Numbered from the stretch's first letter, positions 9,773-20,601 are shown. The stretch is DNA of 59,424 nucleotides from Candidatus Nanopelagicaceae bacterium (GCA_018882885.1 VERG01000008.1:1-59424), one strand, 5' to 3'. Notes: generated by a model not told the origin, from the letters alone. Numbers and translations are program-made.

Positions 9773-10909
9773 ATGCGCGACATCGTGATTTTGGGCTCTA
9801 CAGGCTCTATTGGCGTGCAGGCTCTTGAGGTAATCGCAGCCAACCCTACGCAGTTTCGAGTGGTGGGTTTGAGTGCTGGTTCAAACAATCTCGAAAGGTT
9901 GATTGAACAGGTAAAAAAGTTTGAAGTTCCCATTGTTGGAACAACTTCAGATGGATCAGTACTACGGGATGGGCTACCTGGAGTTGAGGTTATCGATGGT
10001 GCCGATTCAGCTAAATCCATCGCTGCGCTCTCCTGTGATGTTGTATTAAATGGCATAACCGGCTCTATTGGTCTTGGCCCAACTCTTGCCGCTCTAGAAG
10101 TTGGCAACAAAGTCGCACTTGCAAATAAGGAATCTTTGGTTGCAGGTGGAGATTTAGTTATGGCTCATGGCCGAGATCGCATCATCCCGGTTGATTCAGA
10201 ACACTCCGCTCTTTATCAGGCGATGTTGGCCGGCAAGCGCGGTGATGTTGAAAAGTTCATATTGACGGCAAGTGGTGGTCCATTTAGAAATGTCGCTGAT
10301 CTCTCGGCCGTTACTTTGGCAGATGCCTTGAATCATCCCACTTGGTCGATGGGGCCAGTTGTTACTATTAATTCTGCGACTTTGGTAAATAAAGGACTTG
10401 AGATTATCGAGGCTCATTTCTTATTTGATATCCCATACTCCAAAATTGATGCGGTGATTCATCCGCAATCAGTAGTGCACTCCATGGTCGAGTTCAAAGA
10501 TGGATCAACCATTGCTCAAGCCTCTCCGCCTAATATGAAAGGTCCAATCTCTTACGCAATTGGGTATCCGGATCGAGTAGTTGATGCCATGCCGGCGATT
10601 GATTGGAAGCAATCACACACCTGGAGTTTTGAGCCGATTGATAATGAAAGATTCCCTGCGGTTGACCTGGCACGTAGATGTGGCGCATTGGGTGGTTCTG
10701 TTGCTGCTATGTACAACGCTGCCAACGAGATCGCCGTATCAGCTTTTATGCAAGAACAGATTCCTTTCACAGCAATTGTGGATACTATTGAAGAGACCGT
10801 CACTAAACTTGGTGGCAATGCGATATCTGTGGTTAGAGATTTATCAGATGTCAGTGCTATCGAAAAAGATGCGCGCCGGGTAGCGCAAGAAGCGCTCGCA
10901 CGGCGATAG
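9773..10909 (+). CDS. dxr: 1-deoxy-D-xylulose-5-phosphate reductoisomerase
   Basis: Second enzyme of the methylerythritol phosphate isoprenoid pathway, converting DXP to MEP with NADPH. N-terminal nucleotide-binding motif GSTGSIG; substrate and metal region LANKESLVAGG; ASGGPFR and the flexible-loop HPTWSMG motif are seen; the C-terminal NAANEIAVSAF is conserved. 378 aa, normal. The stop is 8 bases before rseP and the run continues to ispG, so two MEP-pathway enzymes (Dxr, IspG) flank the site-2 protease, an order conserved in actinobacteria. Confidence 0.96.
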   Translation: MRDIVILGSTGSIGVQALEVIAANPTQFRVVGLSAGSNNLERLIEQVKKFEVPIVGTTSDGSVLRDGLPGVEVIDGADSAKSIAALSCDVVLNGITGSIGLGPTLAALEVGNKVALANKESLVAGGDLVMAHGRDRIIPVDSEHSALYQAMLAGKRGDVEKFILTASGGPFRNVADLSAVTLADALNHPTWSMGPVVTINSATLVNKGLEIIEAHFLFDIPYSKIDAVIHPQSVVHSMVEFKDGSTIAQASPPNMKGPISYAIGYPDRVVDAMPAIDWKQSHTWSFEPIDNERFPAVDLARRCGALGGSVAAMYNAANEIAVSAFMQEQIPFTAIVDTIEETVTKLGGNAISVVRDLSDVSAIEKDARRVAQEALARR

Positions 10910-10917
10910 GAGAGTTT

Positions 10918-12099
10918 GTGGGATTTCTTGGTGTCATTGCATTTGTTGTTGCCTTGCTTTTGTCTGTAATGATTCACGAGTATGGGCATTACGCCACAGC
11001 CCGTCGTTATGGGATGCGGGTTACCGAGTTCTTCTTAGGGTTTGGAAAACGGATTTGGTCTACCCAGCGTGGCGAAACCGAGTTTGGCTTAAAGGCAATC
11101 CCTGCTGGTGGCTACTGCAAAATCTCTGGGATGTCGATGCATGAACCAATGGAAGAAGATGTAAAACACCGCGCCTTTTATCTTGCCTCTACACCTCGGA
11201 AACTAGTTGTACTAGGTGCAGGTTCATTTCTTCATTTTGTTTTAGGAATTGTGCTTCTGTTTACCTTATTTGCTGGTGTGGGGACCTCTCAAGTACTGCC
11301 CACCGTTTCACAGGTTGTCACATGTGTGCCCAGTGGTGATGAGTGCACTGACTCAGATCCAATCTCTCCAGCAAAGTCGGTTGGAATTCTCGCCGGCGAC
11401 AAAATTATTGGGATAAATGGTGAGAAAAAGAGTTGGGATCAGATAACTCCAATCTTGCGCAACTCAGCACAAAAAGAGATTTCATTTATTATTGAGCGAC
11501 AGGGTCAAGAAATTGAAATTGAAGTGACTCCAGCTACCCGAGTAGTTGAGAACCAACCCAGAGGTTTTCTTGGAATCATTAATGAGTATGGATTAGTCAG
11601 GGAAAATCCGGTCAAAGCCATTGGTAGCTCTATTGAGACCACTGCAAATATCTTTGAAGGATCAATCAAAGCTTTGATTGGGTTACCAGCGCAGATTCCA
11701 GATTTAATGCGACAGACATTTTTGGGTGAAGAGCGGCAATCCGATGGTTTAGTAGGCATAGTTGGAGTCGCACGAGTTAGCGGAGAAACCGTCTCTAGCG
11801 GGAATCTGACGCTCGGTGAAAAGTTTGCAACTTTTCTCTTGATTGTTGCCTCATTAAATATCTTTGTAGGAATATTTAATCTCTTGCCAATACTTCCTCT
11901 CGATGGTGGACATATGGCGGTTGCCCTTTATGAAGGTGGCAGGCGGAAATTGGCGCAGATGGGGGGCCGTCCCGATCCAGGGTTTGTCGATGTGGAGAAG
12001 CTCACTCCCATCACCATGGTGGTATTTGTTGTGCTGGCCTTTTTGACCCTGCTGCTCTTGTTTGCCGATATCTTCAATCCGATTAATTTGAACCTTTAA
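10918..12099 (+). CDS. rseP: Site-2 intramembrane zinc metalloprotease (RseP/Rip1 family)
   Basis: Intramembrane protease that in relatives cleaves anti-sigma factors and other membrane proteins (Rip1 in mycobacteria). The zinc motif HExxH is in [15 protein letters not shown] near the N-terminus, the third ligand Asp in [12 protein letters not shown] near the C-terminus, and a PDZ domain lies between (about residues 130-205). About four transmembrane segments. GTG start at 10918 follows a GGAG just after the dxr stop. 393 aa. No anti-sigma gene is adjacent, so the substrate is unknown. Confidence 0.93.
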   Translation: MGFLGVIAFVVALLLSVMIHEYGHYATARRYGMRVTEFFLGFGKRIWSTQRGETEFGLKAIPAGGYCKISGMSMHEPMEEDVKHRAFYLASTPRKLVVLGAGSFLHFVLGIVLLFTLFAGVGTSQVLPTVSQVVTCVPSGDECTDSDPISPAKSVGILAGDKIIGINGEKKSWDQITPILRNSAQKEISFIIERQGQEIEIEVTPATRVVENQPRGFLGIINEYGLVRENPVKAIGSSIETTANIFEGSIKALIGLPAQIPDLMRQTFLGEERQSDGLVGIVGVARVSGETVSSGNLTLGEKFATFLLIVASLNIFVGIFNLLPILPLDGGHMAVALYEGGRRKLAQMGGRPDPGFVDVEKLTPITMVVFVVLAFLTLLLLFADIFNPINLNL

Positions 12100-12113
12100 G
12101 GCAGAATACAGAC

Positions 12114-13265
12114 ATGGTAAATCTCGGAATGCCACAAGCGCCATTGCAAACCTTGGCGCCCCGACGTAAATCCAAACAGTTGAAGGTAGGAAATGTATTA
12201 GTTGGGGGAGATGCACCAGTTTCAGTGCAATCCATGTGCACCACTTTGACCGCAGATGTTAACTCCACTTTGCAACAAATCGCTGAATTAACCGCTTCTG
12301 GATGTCAGATTGTTCGTGTTGCTGTACCGAGTCAAGATGACGCAGATGCTCTAAAGCAGATTGCTAAGAAATCTCAGATTCCAGTAATTGCAGATATTCA
12401 TTTTCAACCCAAGTACATCTTCGCTGCGATTGATGCAGGATGTGCTGCGGTGCGAGTCAATCCAGGTAACATCAAACAGTTTGATGACAAGGTAAAAGAG
12501 GTTGCCAAAGCGGCAGGAGATGCTGGTATTCCAATCCGCATTGGTGTCAATGCTGGATCACTTGACCCAAGATTGCTTGCAAAATATGGCAAGGCGACGC
12601 CAGAGGCTTTAGTTGATTCAGCGTTATGGGAGATTGGACTCTTTGAAGAGCATGGCTTTACCGATATTAAGATTTCAGTAAAGCATCATGATCCAATTAC
12701 GATGGTCAAGGCTTATCGACTTCTAGCCCAGAAATGTGATTATCCATTACATCTTGGAGTTACTGAAGCAGGTCCACAGTTCCAAGGCACAATTAAATCT
12801 GCAACCGCATTTGGCATTTTACTTGCGGAGGGAATTGGCGACACCATCAGAGTTTCTCTGTCGGCCCCTCCAGTTGAAGAGGTCAAGGTTGGAATTTCGA
12901 TTTTAGAATCTTTAAATCTCCGTCAACGTAAACTCGAGATTGTCTCCTGCCCATCATGTGGTCGTGCCCAAGTTGATGTTTACACATTGGCTGAGAAAGT
13001 TCAGGCTGGCTTGCAAGGAATGACAGTTCCATTACGTGTTGCGGTTATGGGCTGTGTAGTTAATGGTCCAGGTGAAGCCCGCGAAGCAGATCTCGGTGTT
13101 GCATCTGGAAATGGCAAAGGTCAGATCTTTGTTAAGGGTGAGGTAATCAAAACCGTACCTGAAGCGCAGATTGTCGAAACACTCATCGAAGAGGCGATGC
13201 GCCTTGCAGAAGAGATGGAAGCTGCCGGTGTCGAATCTGGCGAACCATCAGTAAAAGTTAAGTAA
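12114..13265 (+). CDS. ispG: 4-hydroxy-3-methylbut-2-en-1-yl diphosphate synthase (flavodoxin-type)
   Basis: Iron-sulfur enzyme of the MEP pathway converting methylerythritol cyclodiphosphate to HMBPP. Cluster cysteines are in CPSCGR and [16 protein letters not shown]. The beginning [23 protein letters not shown] matches the conserved actinobacterial IspG start, so ATG 12114 is kept. 383 aa, the short bacterial form without the plant insertion. Lies 14 bases after rseP and 18 before proS. Confidence 0.96.
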   Translation: MVNLGMPQAPLQTLAPRRKSKQLKVGNVLVGGDAPVSVQSMCTTLTADVNSTLQQIAELTASGCQIVRVAVPSQDDADALKQIAKKSQIPVIADIHFQPKYIFAAIDAGCAAVRVNPGNIKQFDDKVKEVAKAAGDAGIPIRIGVNAGSLDPRLLAKYGKATPEALVDSALWEIGLFEEHGFTDIKISVKHHDPITMVKAYRLLAQKCDYPLHLGVTEAGPQFQGTIKSATAFGILLAEGIGDTIRVSLSAPPVEEVKVGISILESLNLRQRKLEIVSCPSCGRAQVDVYTLAEKVQAGLQGMTVPLRVAVMGCVVNGPGEAREADLGVASGNGKGQIFVKGEVIKTVPEAQIVETLIEEAMRLAEEMEAAGVESGEPSVKVK

Positions 13266-13283
13266 TTCGCTAGGCTACGCCGC

Positions 13284-15008
13284 ATGTTGCGGATGTCATC
13301 CCTGTTTTTGCGAACCCTGCGGGATGATCCATCAGATGCCGCTGTTGCTAGCCACAAACTCTTAGTTCGTGCCGGATATATCCGTCCCATCGCAGCCGGG
13401 ATCTTTTCCTGGTTGCCGCTTGGAGTAATTGCACTGCGCAATGTAGAGCGGGTAATTCGAGAGGAAATGGATAGAGCCGGATTCCAAGAGGTTCATTTCC
13501 CGGCTTTGTTGCCAAAGGATCCTTACGAAAAAACCAATCGCTGGGAGGAGTACGGTCCAGCGCTATTTAGATTGCAGGATCGCAAAGGCTCTGATTATCT
13601 ACTCGGCCCAACCCATGAAGAGATGTTTACTCTTATGGTTAAAAGCGAGTACTCGTCATATAAAGATCTGCCGTTATCGATTTATCAGATTCAAACCAAG
13701 TACCGTGATGAAGCCCGTCCTCGCAGTGGAATTATCCGGGGCCGCGAATTTGTTATGAAGGATTCATACTCATTTGATGTTGATGATGAAGGTTTAGAGG
13801 TTTCCTATCAAAAACACCGTGATGCATATGTTTCTACCTTCAACCGTTTAGGTTTGAAGTTCAACATCGTTTCGGCGATGTCAGGCGCCATGGGTGGTTC
13901 AAAGTCTGAAGAGTTTTTAGCTCCTTGCAGTACGGGTGAAGACACTTATGTACTCTGTCCAAACTGTGGTTACGCTGCAAATGTTGAGGCGATGACCACC
14001 AAGGTTGAAGCCAAGGATTTTGGTAATCCACCATCGATGGAAATTTTAGATACGCCAGATACCCCGACCATAGATTCGCTAGTTGAGGTAATGAATAAGA
14101 AGTACGGAGCAAATGTCACCGGTGCAGATACTTTGAAAAATGTGCTGCTAATCGCGGATGGTCAGCCAATCTCAGTGCTGGTACCTGGCGATCGGGAAGT
14201 GGATTTAAAGAGACTAGAAGCAAACCTTCCAGGTGTTCAAGAGCTCCGACTTTTCGAAGATGCGGATTTTGCAAAGCGTCCTGAGTTAGTAAAAGGTTAT
14301 GTTGGTCCGCAGGATGCGAAGAAGTTTGGTTTGAAGCTTTATGCCGATCCGCGGGTACAGGTTGGTTCGCATTGGATTACCGGTGCAAATCAGAAAAACA
14401 AACATATGCGTTATGTAACCCATGGTCGTGATTTCAACGTTGATGGATTTATCGAGGCGGCAGAGGTGCGCGAAGGCGATTCCTGTCCATCATGTACCAC
14501 TGCGGTAATAATTGATCGAGCGATTGAGATCGGTCATATCTTCCAATTAGGTCGCAAGTATGCGCAGGCGCTGGATTTAACCGTGCTTGATAAGGAAGGC
14601 AAAGCTCGGGTCGTCACGATGGGCTCATATGGGATTGGTGTCTCTCGCGCGGTGGCAGCAATCGCAGAACAAAGCCATGATGAGATTGGATTGATTTGGC
14701 CTGAGGAGATCGCTCCTGCAAAGGTGCATATTGTTGCAACCGGTAAAGAGGATTTACCTTTTGAGACCGCTGAGAAATTTGCCCAGCAGTTAGAGGAACA
14801 AGGCATCACAGTGATGTTGGATGATCGCAGAGATGCTAGTCCTGGTGTGAAGTTCAAAGATGCTGAGCTAATTGGTAACCCTTACATAGTCATTGTGGGT
14901 AAGGGATTGCAAGATGGCAAAGTCGAACTTCGAATCCGTAAATCTGGAGAAAAATCTGAGCTACCAGTTGGAGATTTGATTTCGCACATTACTAAGTTAA
15001 TCGGTTAG
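13284..15008 (+). CDS. proS: Prolyl-tRNA synthetase (bacterial type)
   Basis: Class II aminoacyl-tRNA synthetase charging tRNA-Pro. Motif 1 region RNVERVIREEMDRAGFQEVHFPALLP, motif 2 YRDEARPRSGIIRGREFVMKDSYSFD and motif 3 GSYGIGVSRAVAAI are present. The bacterial-type editing insertion sits between motifs 2 and 3 (about residues 220-400), and the anticodon-binding domain follows at the C-terminus. 574 aa, expected for the type with the insertion. Follows ispG in the same run. Confidence 0.96.
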   Translation: MLRMSSLFLRTLRDDPSDAAVASHKLLVRAGYIRPIAAGIFSWLPLGVIALRNVERVIREEMDRAGFQEVHFPALLPKDPYEKTNRWEEYGPALFRLQDRKGSDYLLGPTHEEMFTLMVKSEYSSYKDLPLSIYQIQTKYRDEARPRSGIIRGREFVMKDSYSFDVDDEGLEVSYQKHRDAYVSTFNRLGLKFNIVSAMSGAMGGSKSEEFLAPCSTGEDTYVLCPNCGYAANVEAMTTKVEAKDFGNPPSMEILDTPDTPTIDSLVEVMNKKYGANVTGADTLKNVLLIADGQPISVLVPGDREVDLKRLEANLPGVQELRLFEDADFAKRPELVKGYVGPQDAKKFGLKLYADPRVQVGSHWITGANQKNKHMRYVTHGRDFNVDGFIEAAEVREGDSCPSCTTAVIIDRAIEIGHIFQLGRKYAQALDLTVLDKEGKARVVTMGSYGIGVSRAVAAIAEQSHDEIGLIWPEEIAPAKVHIVATGKEDLPFETAEKFAQQLEEQGITVMLDDRRDASPGVKFKDAELIGNPYIVIVGKGLQDGKVELRIRKSGEKSELPVGDLISHITKLIG

Positions 15009-15015
15009 TTAAGGC

Positions 15016-15789
15016 GTGGAGATTTCACTAGAGGTTATCCTCTTTTTAGTTTTGGCCTCAGGATTTGCCGGGTTTGTTGACTCAGTCGCTGGTGGCGGGG
15101 GATTAATTCAACTTCCCTCACTTCTTATCGCAATGCCAAATACCGCACCTTCGCTTCTGTTGGGAACCAACAAACTACCTTCTTTTCTAGGCACATTGGG
15201 TGCAACCGCTTCTTACCTACGAAAGATAAAACCAGATTTCAAATTAGCCTTTGCAATGGCGGTGCCAGCTTTTATTGGCTCGGGTTTAGGAGCAAGTGTC
15301 GCAACCAGAATACCGAAGGATGCTTTTAGACCAATCATTTTGTTCTTGTTGGTATTTGTGGCTATTTATACCTGGCGTAAAAAAGAGTTGGGATTAGTAG
15401 AGAACTTTAAGTTTGCGCGCCATCATCAAGTTGGAATGGGTGTGCTGGCTGGGTTGGTTATTGGTTTTTATGACGGAATCTTTGGGCCAGGTACTGGTTC
15501 TTTCTTGATGCTTATCTTGGTTGCGGTTCTGGGCTTTGCCTTTTTGCAGGCATCGGTTACCGCCAAAATCGTTAACCTCTCAACCAATTTGGGTGCGATT
15601 CTGGTCTTTGGTTTGAACTCGCAGATTATGTGGCTACTTGGATTAACGATGGCAATTGGCAATATAACTGGGGGGTTTCTGGGCGCTAGATGGGCGATTA
15701 AGGGCGGTTCAATCCTGATTAGAAAGATGTTCCTATTTGTTACGACGGTACTGATACTGCGCTTGGCTTATGACACCTTTTTAAAATAA
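15016..15789 (+). CDS. TSUP (TauE/SafE) family membrane permease
   Basis: Integral membrane protein with about eight hydrophobic helices and the two TSUP repeat motifs: GFVDSVAGGGGLIQLPSL near the start and GFYDGIFGPGTGSFLMLILVA in the second half. Family members export sulfite or sulfonates, or other small organic anions; the substrate here is not known. GTG start at 15016, 7 bases after proS, so it may be read through from the proS message. 257 aa, normal. The window contains no sulfonate-degradation genes to indicate a substrate. Confidence 0.85.
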   Translation: MEISLEVILFLVLASGFAGFVDSVAGGGGLIQLPSLLIAMPNTAPSLLLGTNKLPSFLGTLGATASYLRKIKPDFKLAFAMAVPAFIGSGLGASVATRIPKDAFRPIILFLLVFVAIYTWRKKELGLVENFKFARHHQVGMGVLAGLVIGFYDGIFGPGTGSFLMLILVAVLGFAFLQASVTAKIVNLSTNLGAILVFGLNSQIMWLLGLTMAIGNITGGFLGARWAIKGGSILIRKMFLFVTTVLILRLAYDTFLK

Positions 15790-15850
15790 GGATTCTTCAG
15801 GTACCCTGCTCCCACTAAAACTAAACAACAACTAAATAAGTAGGTAAAGA

Positions 15851-16315
15851 ATGTCACTGGCAAATAACCTCACCGAATTACTCGGCCCTGTCATAACTAA
15901 AGCCGGATTCGTTTTAGAAGAAATTACCGTAACCCCAGTCGGAAAAAGAAGATTAGTCGCGGTAGTAATTGATCGTGAAGAGACCAACCCATCACTAGAT
16001 GAGGTCACTGTCGTGTCCAAAGAGGTTTCTGCAATCCTAGATAATTACTCTCAGATGGGTGAGATGCCTTTTACTCTTGAAGTGACCACGCCTGGAATTG
16101 ATAAACCGCTGGAACTCCCAAGGCATTGGAAAAAGAATATCGGTCGCTTGGTAAAAATCACGCCCAAACAAGGCGAGAAATATGTTGGGAGAATTCAGGG
16201 TTTTGCAGACAATCAAATCGCTTTAGAGTTGAAAAATGAGATTTTGGAGGTTTCTTTAAGTGATATCGCTAAGGCGCAGATTGAAGTTGAATTTAACCGC
16301 AAGGAAGTGAAATAG
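15851..16315 (+). CDS. rimP: Ribosome maturation factor RimP
   Basis: Assists 30S subunit maturation. The conserved VTTPGIDKPLELPRHWKKNIGRLVKI segment, linking the N- and C-terminal domains, is clear. 154 aa, normal. The 61-bp gap before it is the likely promoter region for the rimP-nusA-infB-rbfA-truB-ribF operon; the following nusA starts two bases after its stop. Confidence 0.93.
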   Translation: MSLANNLTELLGPVITKAGFVLEEITVTPVGKRRLVAVVIDREETNPSLDEVTVVSKEVSAILDNYSQMGEMPFTLEVTTPGIDKPLELPRHWKKNIGRLVKITPKQGEKYVGRIQGFADNQIALELKNEILEVSLSDIAKAQIEVEFNRKEVK

Positions 16316-16317
16316 CC

Positions 16318-17310
16318 ATGAACGTTGATATGAAGGTTCTAGAGGCACTTACCCTAGATCGCGATATTCCACTTGATCGATTAATCACCGCAATAGAAAT
16401 TGCAGTGAAGACGGCATACAACGAAATGGAAGGCGCTAAACCATTCGCCCACGCCAAATTAGATCGCGTCACTGGTGAGATAAGAATTGTTATTCCAGTA
16501 TTTGGTCCAGATGGAGAGAAGATCGACGAAGTATTTGATGAACCAGAAGGCTTCAGCCGGATTGCTTCCTCTACCGCTCGAAAGATCATTAAGGAAAAGC
16601 TGCGTGAATCTAAGGATCTCGAAATTGTTGGCGAATTCAGCGCTTCGGTCGGAGATATCGTCTCTGGAGTAATTCAACAAGGCCGTGATCACAAAATGGT
16701 TTACATAGATTTAGGACGAGTTGAAGGAAAGATTCCGCCTCACGAACAAGTACCGGGAGAGATCTACAATCATGGTGATCGCATTAAGTGCTTTGTGGTT
16801 GAGGTCAAGCAAGGACAAAAAGGGCCGGAGGTATTGTTGTCGCGCAGCCATCCCGCTTTAGTTAAACAACTCTTTGCACTTGAGGTTCCAGAAATTAGGG
16901 ATCGAGTTGTTGAGATTATGGGTGTAGCCCGCGAAGCTGGGCATCGCACCAAGATTGCCGTGCGTGCGCATAGAGCTGGAGTTAGTCCTAAGGGTGCATT
17001 AATCGGCCCTATGGGTGCTCGAGCTCGCGCAGTCATGGATGAGTTGCACGGTGAAAAAATAGATATCGTGGATTGGTCTGAGGATCCTGCCGAATATGTG
17101 GGAAACGCACTTGCACCAGCACGGGTTGCAAAGGTTGAGGTTGTTAACGCTGATGCTCGTTCGGCAAAGGTTGTCGTGCCGGATTATCAACTCTCTCTGG
17201 CTATCGGTAAGGATGGTCAAAACGCACGACTGGCTGCACGGCTAACCGGTTGGCGTATTGATATCCATTCCGATGGGGCGATCGAGCCCTCCACGCCTGA
17301 GGTTTCGTGA
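16318..17310 (+). CDS. nusA: Transcription termination/antitermination protein NusA
   Basis: RNA-polymerase-associated elongation, pausing and termination factor. Domains in order: N-terminal polymerase-binding domain (about 1-125), S1 domain (about 130-200, with GDIVSGVIQQGRDHKMVYIDLG), then two KH domains (IGPMGARARAVMDEL and LAIGKDGQNARLAARLTGW). 330 aa without C-terminal acidic repeats, the normal actinobacterial form. ylxR, which usually follows nusA, is absent here (see the leader 17311-17484). Confidence 0.96.
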   Translation: MNVDMKVLEALTLDRDIPLDRLITAIEIAVKTAYNEMEGAKPFAHAKLDRVTGEIRIVIPVFGPDGEKIDEVFDEPEGFSRIASSTARKIIKEKLRESKDLEIVGEFSASVGDIVSGVIQQGRDHKMVYIDLGRVEGKIPPHEQVPGEIYNHGDRIKCFVVEVKQGQKGPEVLLSRSHPALVKQLFALEVPEIRDRVVEIMGVAREAGHRTKIAVRAHRAGVSPKGALIGPMGARARAVMDELHGEKIDIVDWSEDPAEYVGNALAPARVAKVEVVNADARSAKVVVPDYQLSLAIGKDGQNARLAARLTGWRIDIHSDGAIEPSTPEVS

Positions 17311-17484
17311 ATTAGGACCTCAAGGGGTATTGTTGCGGCGTGAGGATTTACCTCACACATCTTTATAAGAAGCGAAAGCTAGGTCTAAGGCAATGGCACA
17401 CAAATGAGCACGACAAAATCATGAGTAGGTCAATTTAGGCTTCGCGTTTTAATTAAGTAGATGCGGGGCCACAAAAGGAGAAAA
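17311..17484 (+). other. infB leader with remnant of the nusA-infB spacer; ylxR absent
   Basis: 174 bases without a convincing gene. A perfect stem-loop GTGAGG-ATTTA-CCTCAC lies at 17340-17356, followed by ACATCTTT, which could act as a weak attenuator. Further on, ATGAGCACGAC and ATCATGAGTAGG resemble the repeated ATGAGYACG-like sequence that, from memory, precedes infB in Streptomyces and mycobacteria. Reading frames contain stops every 10-20 codons and none carries the cysteine motif of YlxR. It ends in AAAGGAG (17474-17480), the ribosome site for infB. Confidence 0.5.
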
Positions 17485-20163
17485 GTGGCAAAGGTCCGCG
17501 TTTACGAGTTAGCAAAAGATTTAGGTATGGAGAGCAAGGATGTCCTTGCAAAGCTCCAAGAGATGGGCGAGTTTGTTCGCTCCGCATCATCAACTGTTGA
17601 GCCTCCAGTAGTCCGTAAATTTCTAGAGAAATATCCGCCAGCGGTAAAACCTGCTGCAGCAGAAAAACCAGTTAAGAAAGCACCTGCGAAAAAAGCGGCT
17701 GCGAAAAAAGCTGCAGAAACTCCGGTTGTTGAGCAATCCGCTCCAACCCCTGAAGTAGTTGCGCCACAGCAGAGTGAAACTCCAAAAGCAACCCCAGTAA
17801 CTCCTCCAGTAACTCAAAATGCAATTCCTCCACGTCCTGCGCCAAAAGCTGGCAACAATCCATTTGGCACTCCAGGTGTTCCAAGACCTCCGCGACCAGC
17901 ACCACGTCCCGGAAACAATCCATTTGGATCTTCAGGTGGTGGACCACGTCCACCAAGAGCTGATTCAGGACAACGTCCAAATGCAGGTGGCAGACCAGGA
18001 ATGGCTGGACCGAGACCGGGATCAGTACGTCCAGGTTTTGCAGCGCGCCCACAACAACGTCCTGATGGTGCACAACGACCACAAGGTGGCGGCCAAAGAT
18101 TTGGTGGCGCACCTTCATCATCATCTCCTTATCGCACTCAAGGTGGCGGTGCACAGCGTCCGCAAGGTGGCGGCGGATTTGGCGCGCCACGTCCTGGTGG
18201 ACCAGGTCAAGGTGGCAGACCAGGTGGCGCTAGACCAGGCGCTGGTGGCGCATTTGGTAAAGGCGGCGGAAAGAAAAAGGATTACAAGAGTAAGAAAACT
18301 CGTCGTGAAGAGATCGACAATATGCAGGCGCCAACAATTGGTGGCGCCGTAGTTCCACGCGGCGATGGCAACACTCCAGTCCGTTTACGTCGCGGTGCTT
18401 CTCTGGCTGATTTCGCAGAGAAAATTGGAGCAGATCCCGCAGCATTGGTGTCGGTTCTATTCCATCTAGGTGAAATGGTTACCGCAACTCAATCTGTTGA
18501 TGAAGATACCTTGCACGTTCTTGGTGGCGAGTTTGGCTACAAGATCACCGTGGTTTCTCCAGAGGATGAAGATCGTGAAATCTTGGAAGAGTTTGATATC
18601 AATCTCGAACAAGAGTTATCTGATGTAAACCCTGATGAATTAAGTGTTCGCCCACCAGTTGTAACTGTGATGGGTCACGTTGATCACGGTAAGACCCGTC
18701 TGCTTGATGCGATTCGCCAAACTGAAGTAGTAAAAGGTGAGGCTGGCGGAATTACTCAGCACATCGGTGCATATCAAATTCACCATGATCACAACGGAAT
18801 CAACCGCGCAATAACCTTCATTGATACCCCAGGTCACGAAGCCTTTACCGCTATGCGTGCCCGTGGTGCCAAGGTAACTGACATAGCTGTTCTAGTTGTC
18901 GCTGCAGATGATGGCGTTATGCCTCAAACCATTGAAGCGTTAAACCATGCGCAGGCTGCAAACGTTCCAATTGTTGTTGCGGTAAACAAGGTTGATAAAG
19001 AAGGTGCCAACCCAGCAAAGATTCGCCAACAACTTACCGAGTACAACTTGATCGCTGAGGAGTACGGCGGAGATACTCTCTTTGTTGATGTTTCTGCTGC
19101 AAAGGGAACTGGAATCGACAATCTAATTGAATCTATTCTGCTTACTGCAGATGCGGCAATCGATCTACGTGCGATCCACGAAGATGATGCACGTGGTGTT
19201 GCAATTGAAGCTCACCTTGATCGTGGTCGAGGTCCAGTTGCAACAGTGCTGGTACAGCGCGGAACTCTTAGCGTTGGAGATGCGATTGTTGCTGGTTCAG
19301 CCTTTGGTCGCGTCCGTGCGATGATGGATGAGTTTGGCAAAGCGGTAGAAGTTGCTGGTCCTTCACGCCCAGTTCAGGTACTCGGATTTACCTCAGTACC
19401 AAGTGCTGGCGATAGTTTTATTGTGGCTCCAGATGATCGAACCGCACGTCAGATCGCTGAGAAACGTCAAGCTGGCGAACGCCATGCCGCGTTAGCAAAG
19501 GCACGCAAGAAGGTTTCACTCGAAGACTTCCTAGAGAAATCAAAGGTCACAACACTCAATTTGATCTTGAAGGGCGATGTCAGCGGTTCAGTTGAAGCGC
19601 TAGAAGATGCACTTGTACAACTTGATGTTGGTAGTGAGGTTGATCTAAGAGTTATTCACCGCGGTGTCGGCGCCATCACTAAGAGCGATGTAACTCTGGC
19701 ATCTGCATCAGGTGCGGTGATTGTTGGCTTCAATGTTAAACCAGAGGCACACACCGCAATCTTTGCTGATGAAGAGGGTGTAGAGATTCGATTCTACTCA
19801 GTCATCTACAAGGCGATCGAAGAGATCGAGGCTGCGCTTAAAGGATTACTTAAGCCAGAGTTTGAAGAGGTCACAATCGGATCTGCAGAGGTTCGAGAGA
19901 TCTTCAAATCAAGCAAGTTTGGCACCATCGCCGGTTCTATGGTCTCGACTGGAATTATCAAGCGCAACGCGAAGGCTAGAGTTCTTAGAGATGGCGTCGT
20001 AATTGGCGACAACCTAACAATCGAGTCACTAAAGCGTTTCAAAGATGATGCTACTGAGGTCCGTGAAGGATTTGAGTGCGGTATCGGCGTAGGATCCTTT
20101 AAAGACATTCAAATTGGTGATGTCTTCGAAGTATTTGAAATGCGGGAAAAGAAGCGGGCATAG
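17485..20163 (+). CDS. infB: Translation initiation factor IF-2
   Basis: GTPase that brings fMet-tRNA to the 30S initiation complex. GTG 17485 is chosen because AAAGGAG precedes it and the product then begins [21 protein letters not shown], the conserved actinobacterial IF-2 N-terminus; the in-frame ATG 17461 would add eight residues and cover the ribosome site. 892 aa. A Lys/Ala-rich stretch (residues about 55-85) is followed by a long Gly/Pro/Arg low-complexity linker to about 280. GTPase motifs: [22 protein letters not shown]. Domains II-IV follow and end in the fMet-tRNA-binding C2 domain. Confidence 0.97.
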   Translation: MAKVRVYELAKDLGMESKDVLAKLQEMGEFVRSASSTVEPPVVRKFLEKYPPAVKPAAAEKPVKKAPAKKAAAKKAAETPVVEQSAPTPEVVAPQQSETPKATPVTPPVTQNAIPPRPAPKAGNNPFGTPGVPRPPRPAPRPGNNPFGSSGGGPRPPRADSGQRPNAGGRPGMAGPRPGSVRPGFAARPQQRPDGAQRPQGGGQRFGGAPSSSSPYRTQGGGAQRPQGGGGFGAPRPGGPGQGGRPGGARPGAGGAFGKGGGKKKDYKSKKTRREEIDNMQAPTIGGAVVPRGDGNTPVRLRRGASLADFAEKIGADPAALVSVLFHLGEMVTATQSVDEDTLHVLGGEFGYKITVVSPEDEDREILEEFDINLEQELSDVNPDELSVRPPVVTVMGHVDHGKTRLLDAIRQTEVVKGEAGGITQHIGAYQIHHDHNGINRAITFIDTPGHEAFTAMRARGAKVTDIAVLVVAADDGVMPQTIEALNHAQAANVPIVVAVNKVDKEGANPAKIRQQLTEYNLIAEEYGGDTLFVDVSAAKGTGIDNLIESILLTADAAIDLRAIHEDDARGVAIEAHLDRGRGPVATVLVQRGTLSVGDAIVAGSAFGRVRAMMDEFGKAVEVAGPSRPVQVLGFTSVPSAGDSFIVAPDDRTARQIAEKRQAGERHAALAKARKKVSLEDFLEKSKVTTLNLILKGDVSGSVEALEDALVQLDVGSEVDLRVIHRGVGAITKSDVTLASASGAVIVGFNVKPEAHTAIFADEEGVEIRFYSVIYKAIEEIEAALKGLLKPEFEEVTIGSAEVREIFKSSKFGTIAGSMVSTGIIKRNAKARVLRDGVVIGDNLTIESLKRFKDDATEVREGFECGIGVGSFKDIQIGDVFEVFEMREKKRA

Positions 20164-20166
20164 TCC

Positions 20167-20601
20167 ATGGGTAACTCACATCGCGCAGCAAAGGTGGCAG
20201 ATCGCATCAAAGTTGTGATCGCTTCTGCGCTGGAAAGTAAGGTGAAGGATCCGCGTTTAGGATTTATCACTATTACCGATGTCCGGGTTACTGGGGATTT
20301 ACAGCAAGCTTCGATTTTCTACACCGTGCTTGGAGATGATGAAGAGCGGGCAAATACCGCCAAAGCACTTGAAAGTGCAAAGGGTTTGCTTCGCACTGAA
20401 GTAGGTAGAGAGCTAAAGACCCGCATTACTCCTAGCCTCTCTTTCTTTGCTGATGCGTTATCTGAAACCGCGCGCAACTTCGAAGATCTTTTAGATCAGG
20501 TGCGCAAACATGATGAGGAGATTGCTCATTTACGAGACACCGCATCTCCAATTAGTGGCAGCGATCCTTATCGTGCGCCACGCATTCGCGAATCGGAATG
20601 A
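20167..20601 (+). CDS. rbfA: 30S ribosome-binding factor RbfA
   Basis: Single KH-like domain protein needed for late 16S rRNA processing and cold growth. Conserved segments: RAAKVADRIKVVIASALESKVKDPRLGFITITDVRVTGDLQQA and RTEVGRELKTRITPSLSFF. The C-terminal tail after about residue 115 is charged and variable. 144 aa. Three bases separate it from infB, and its stop overlaps the truB ATG (ATGA). Confidence 0.94.
   Translation: MGNSHRAAKVADRIKVVIASALESKVKDPRLGFITITDVRVTGDLQQASIFYTVLGDDEERANTAKALESAKGLLRTEVGRELKTRITPSLSFFADALSETARNFEDLLDQVRKHDEEIAHLRDTASPISGSDPYRAPRIRESE

Noticed and set aside
17819-18352. Long alternative-frame and antisense open frames over the infB linker
   Set aside because: They are by-products of the Gly/Pro/Arg codon repeats; the translated products are low-complexity and have no start signals.
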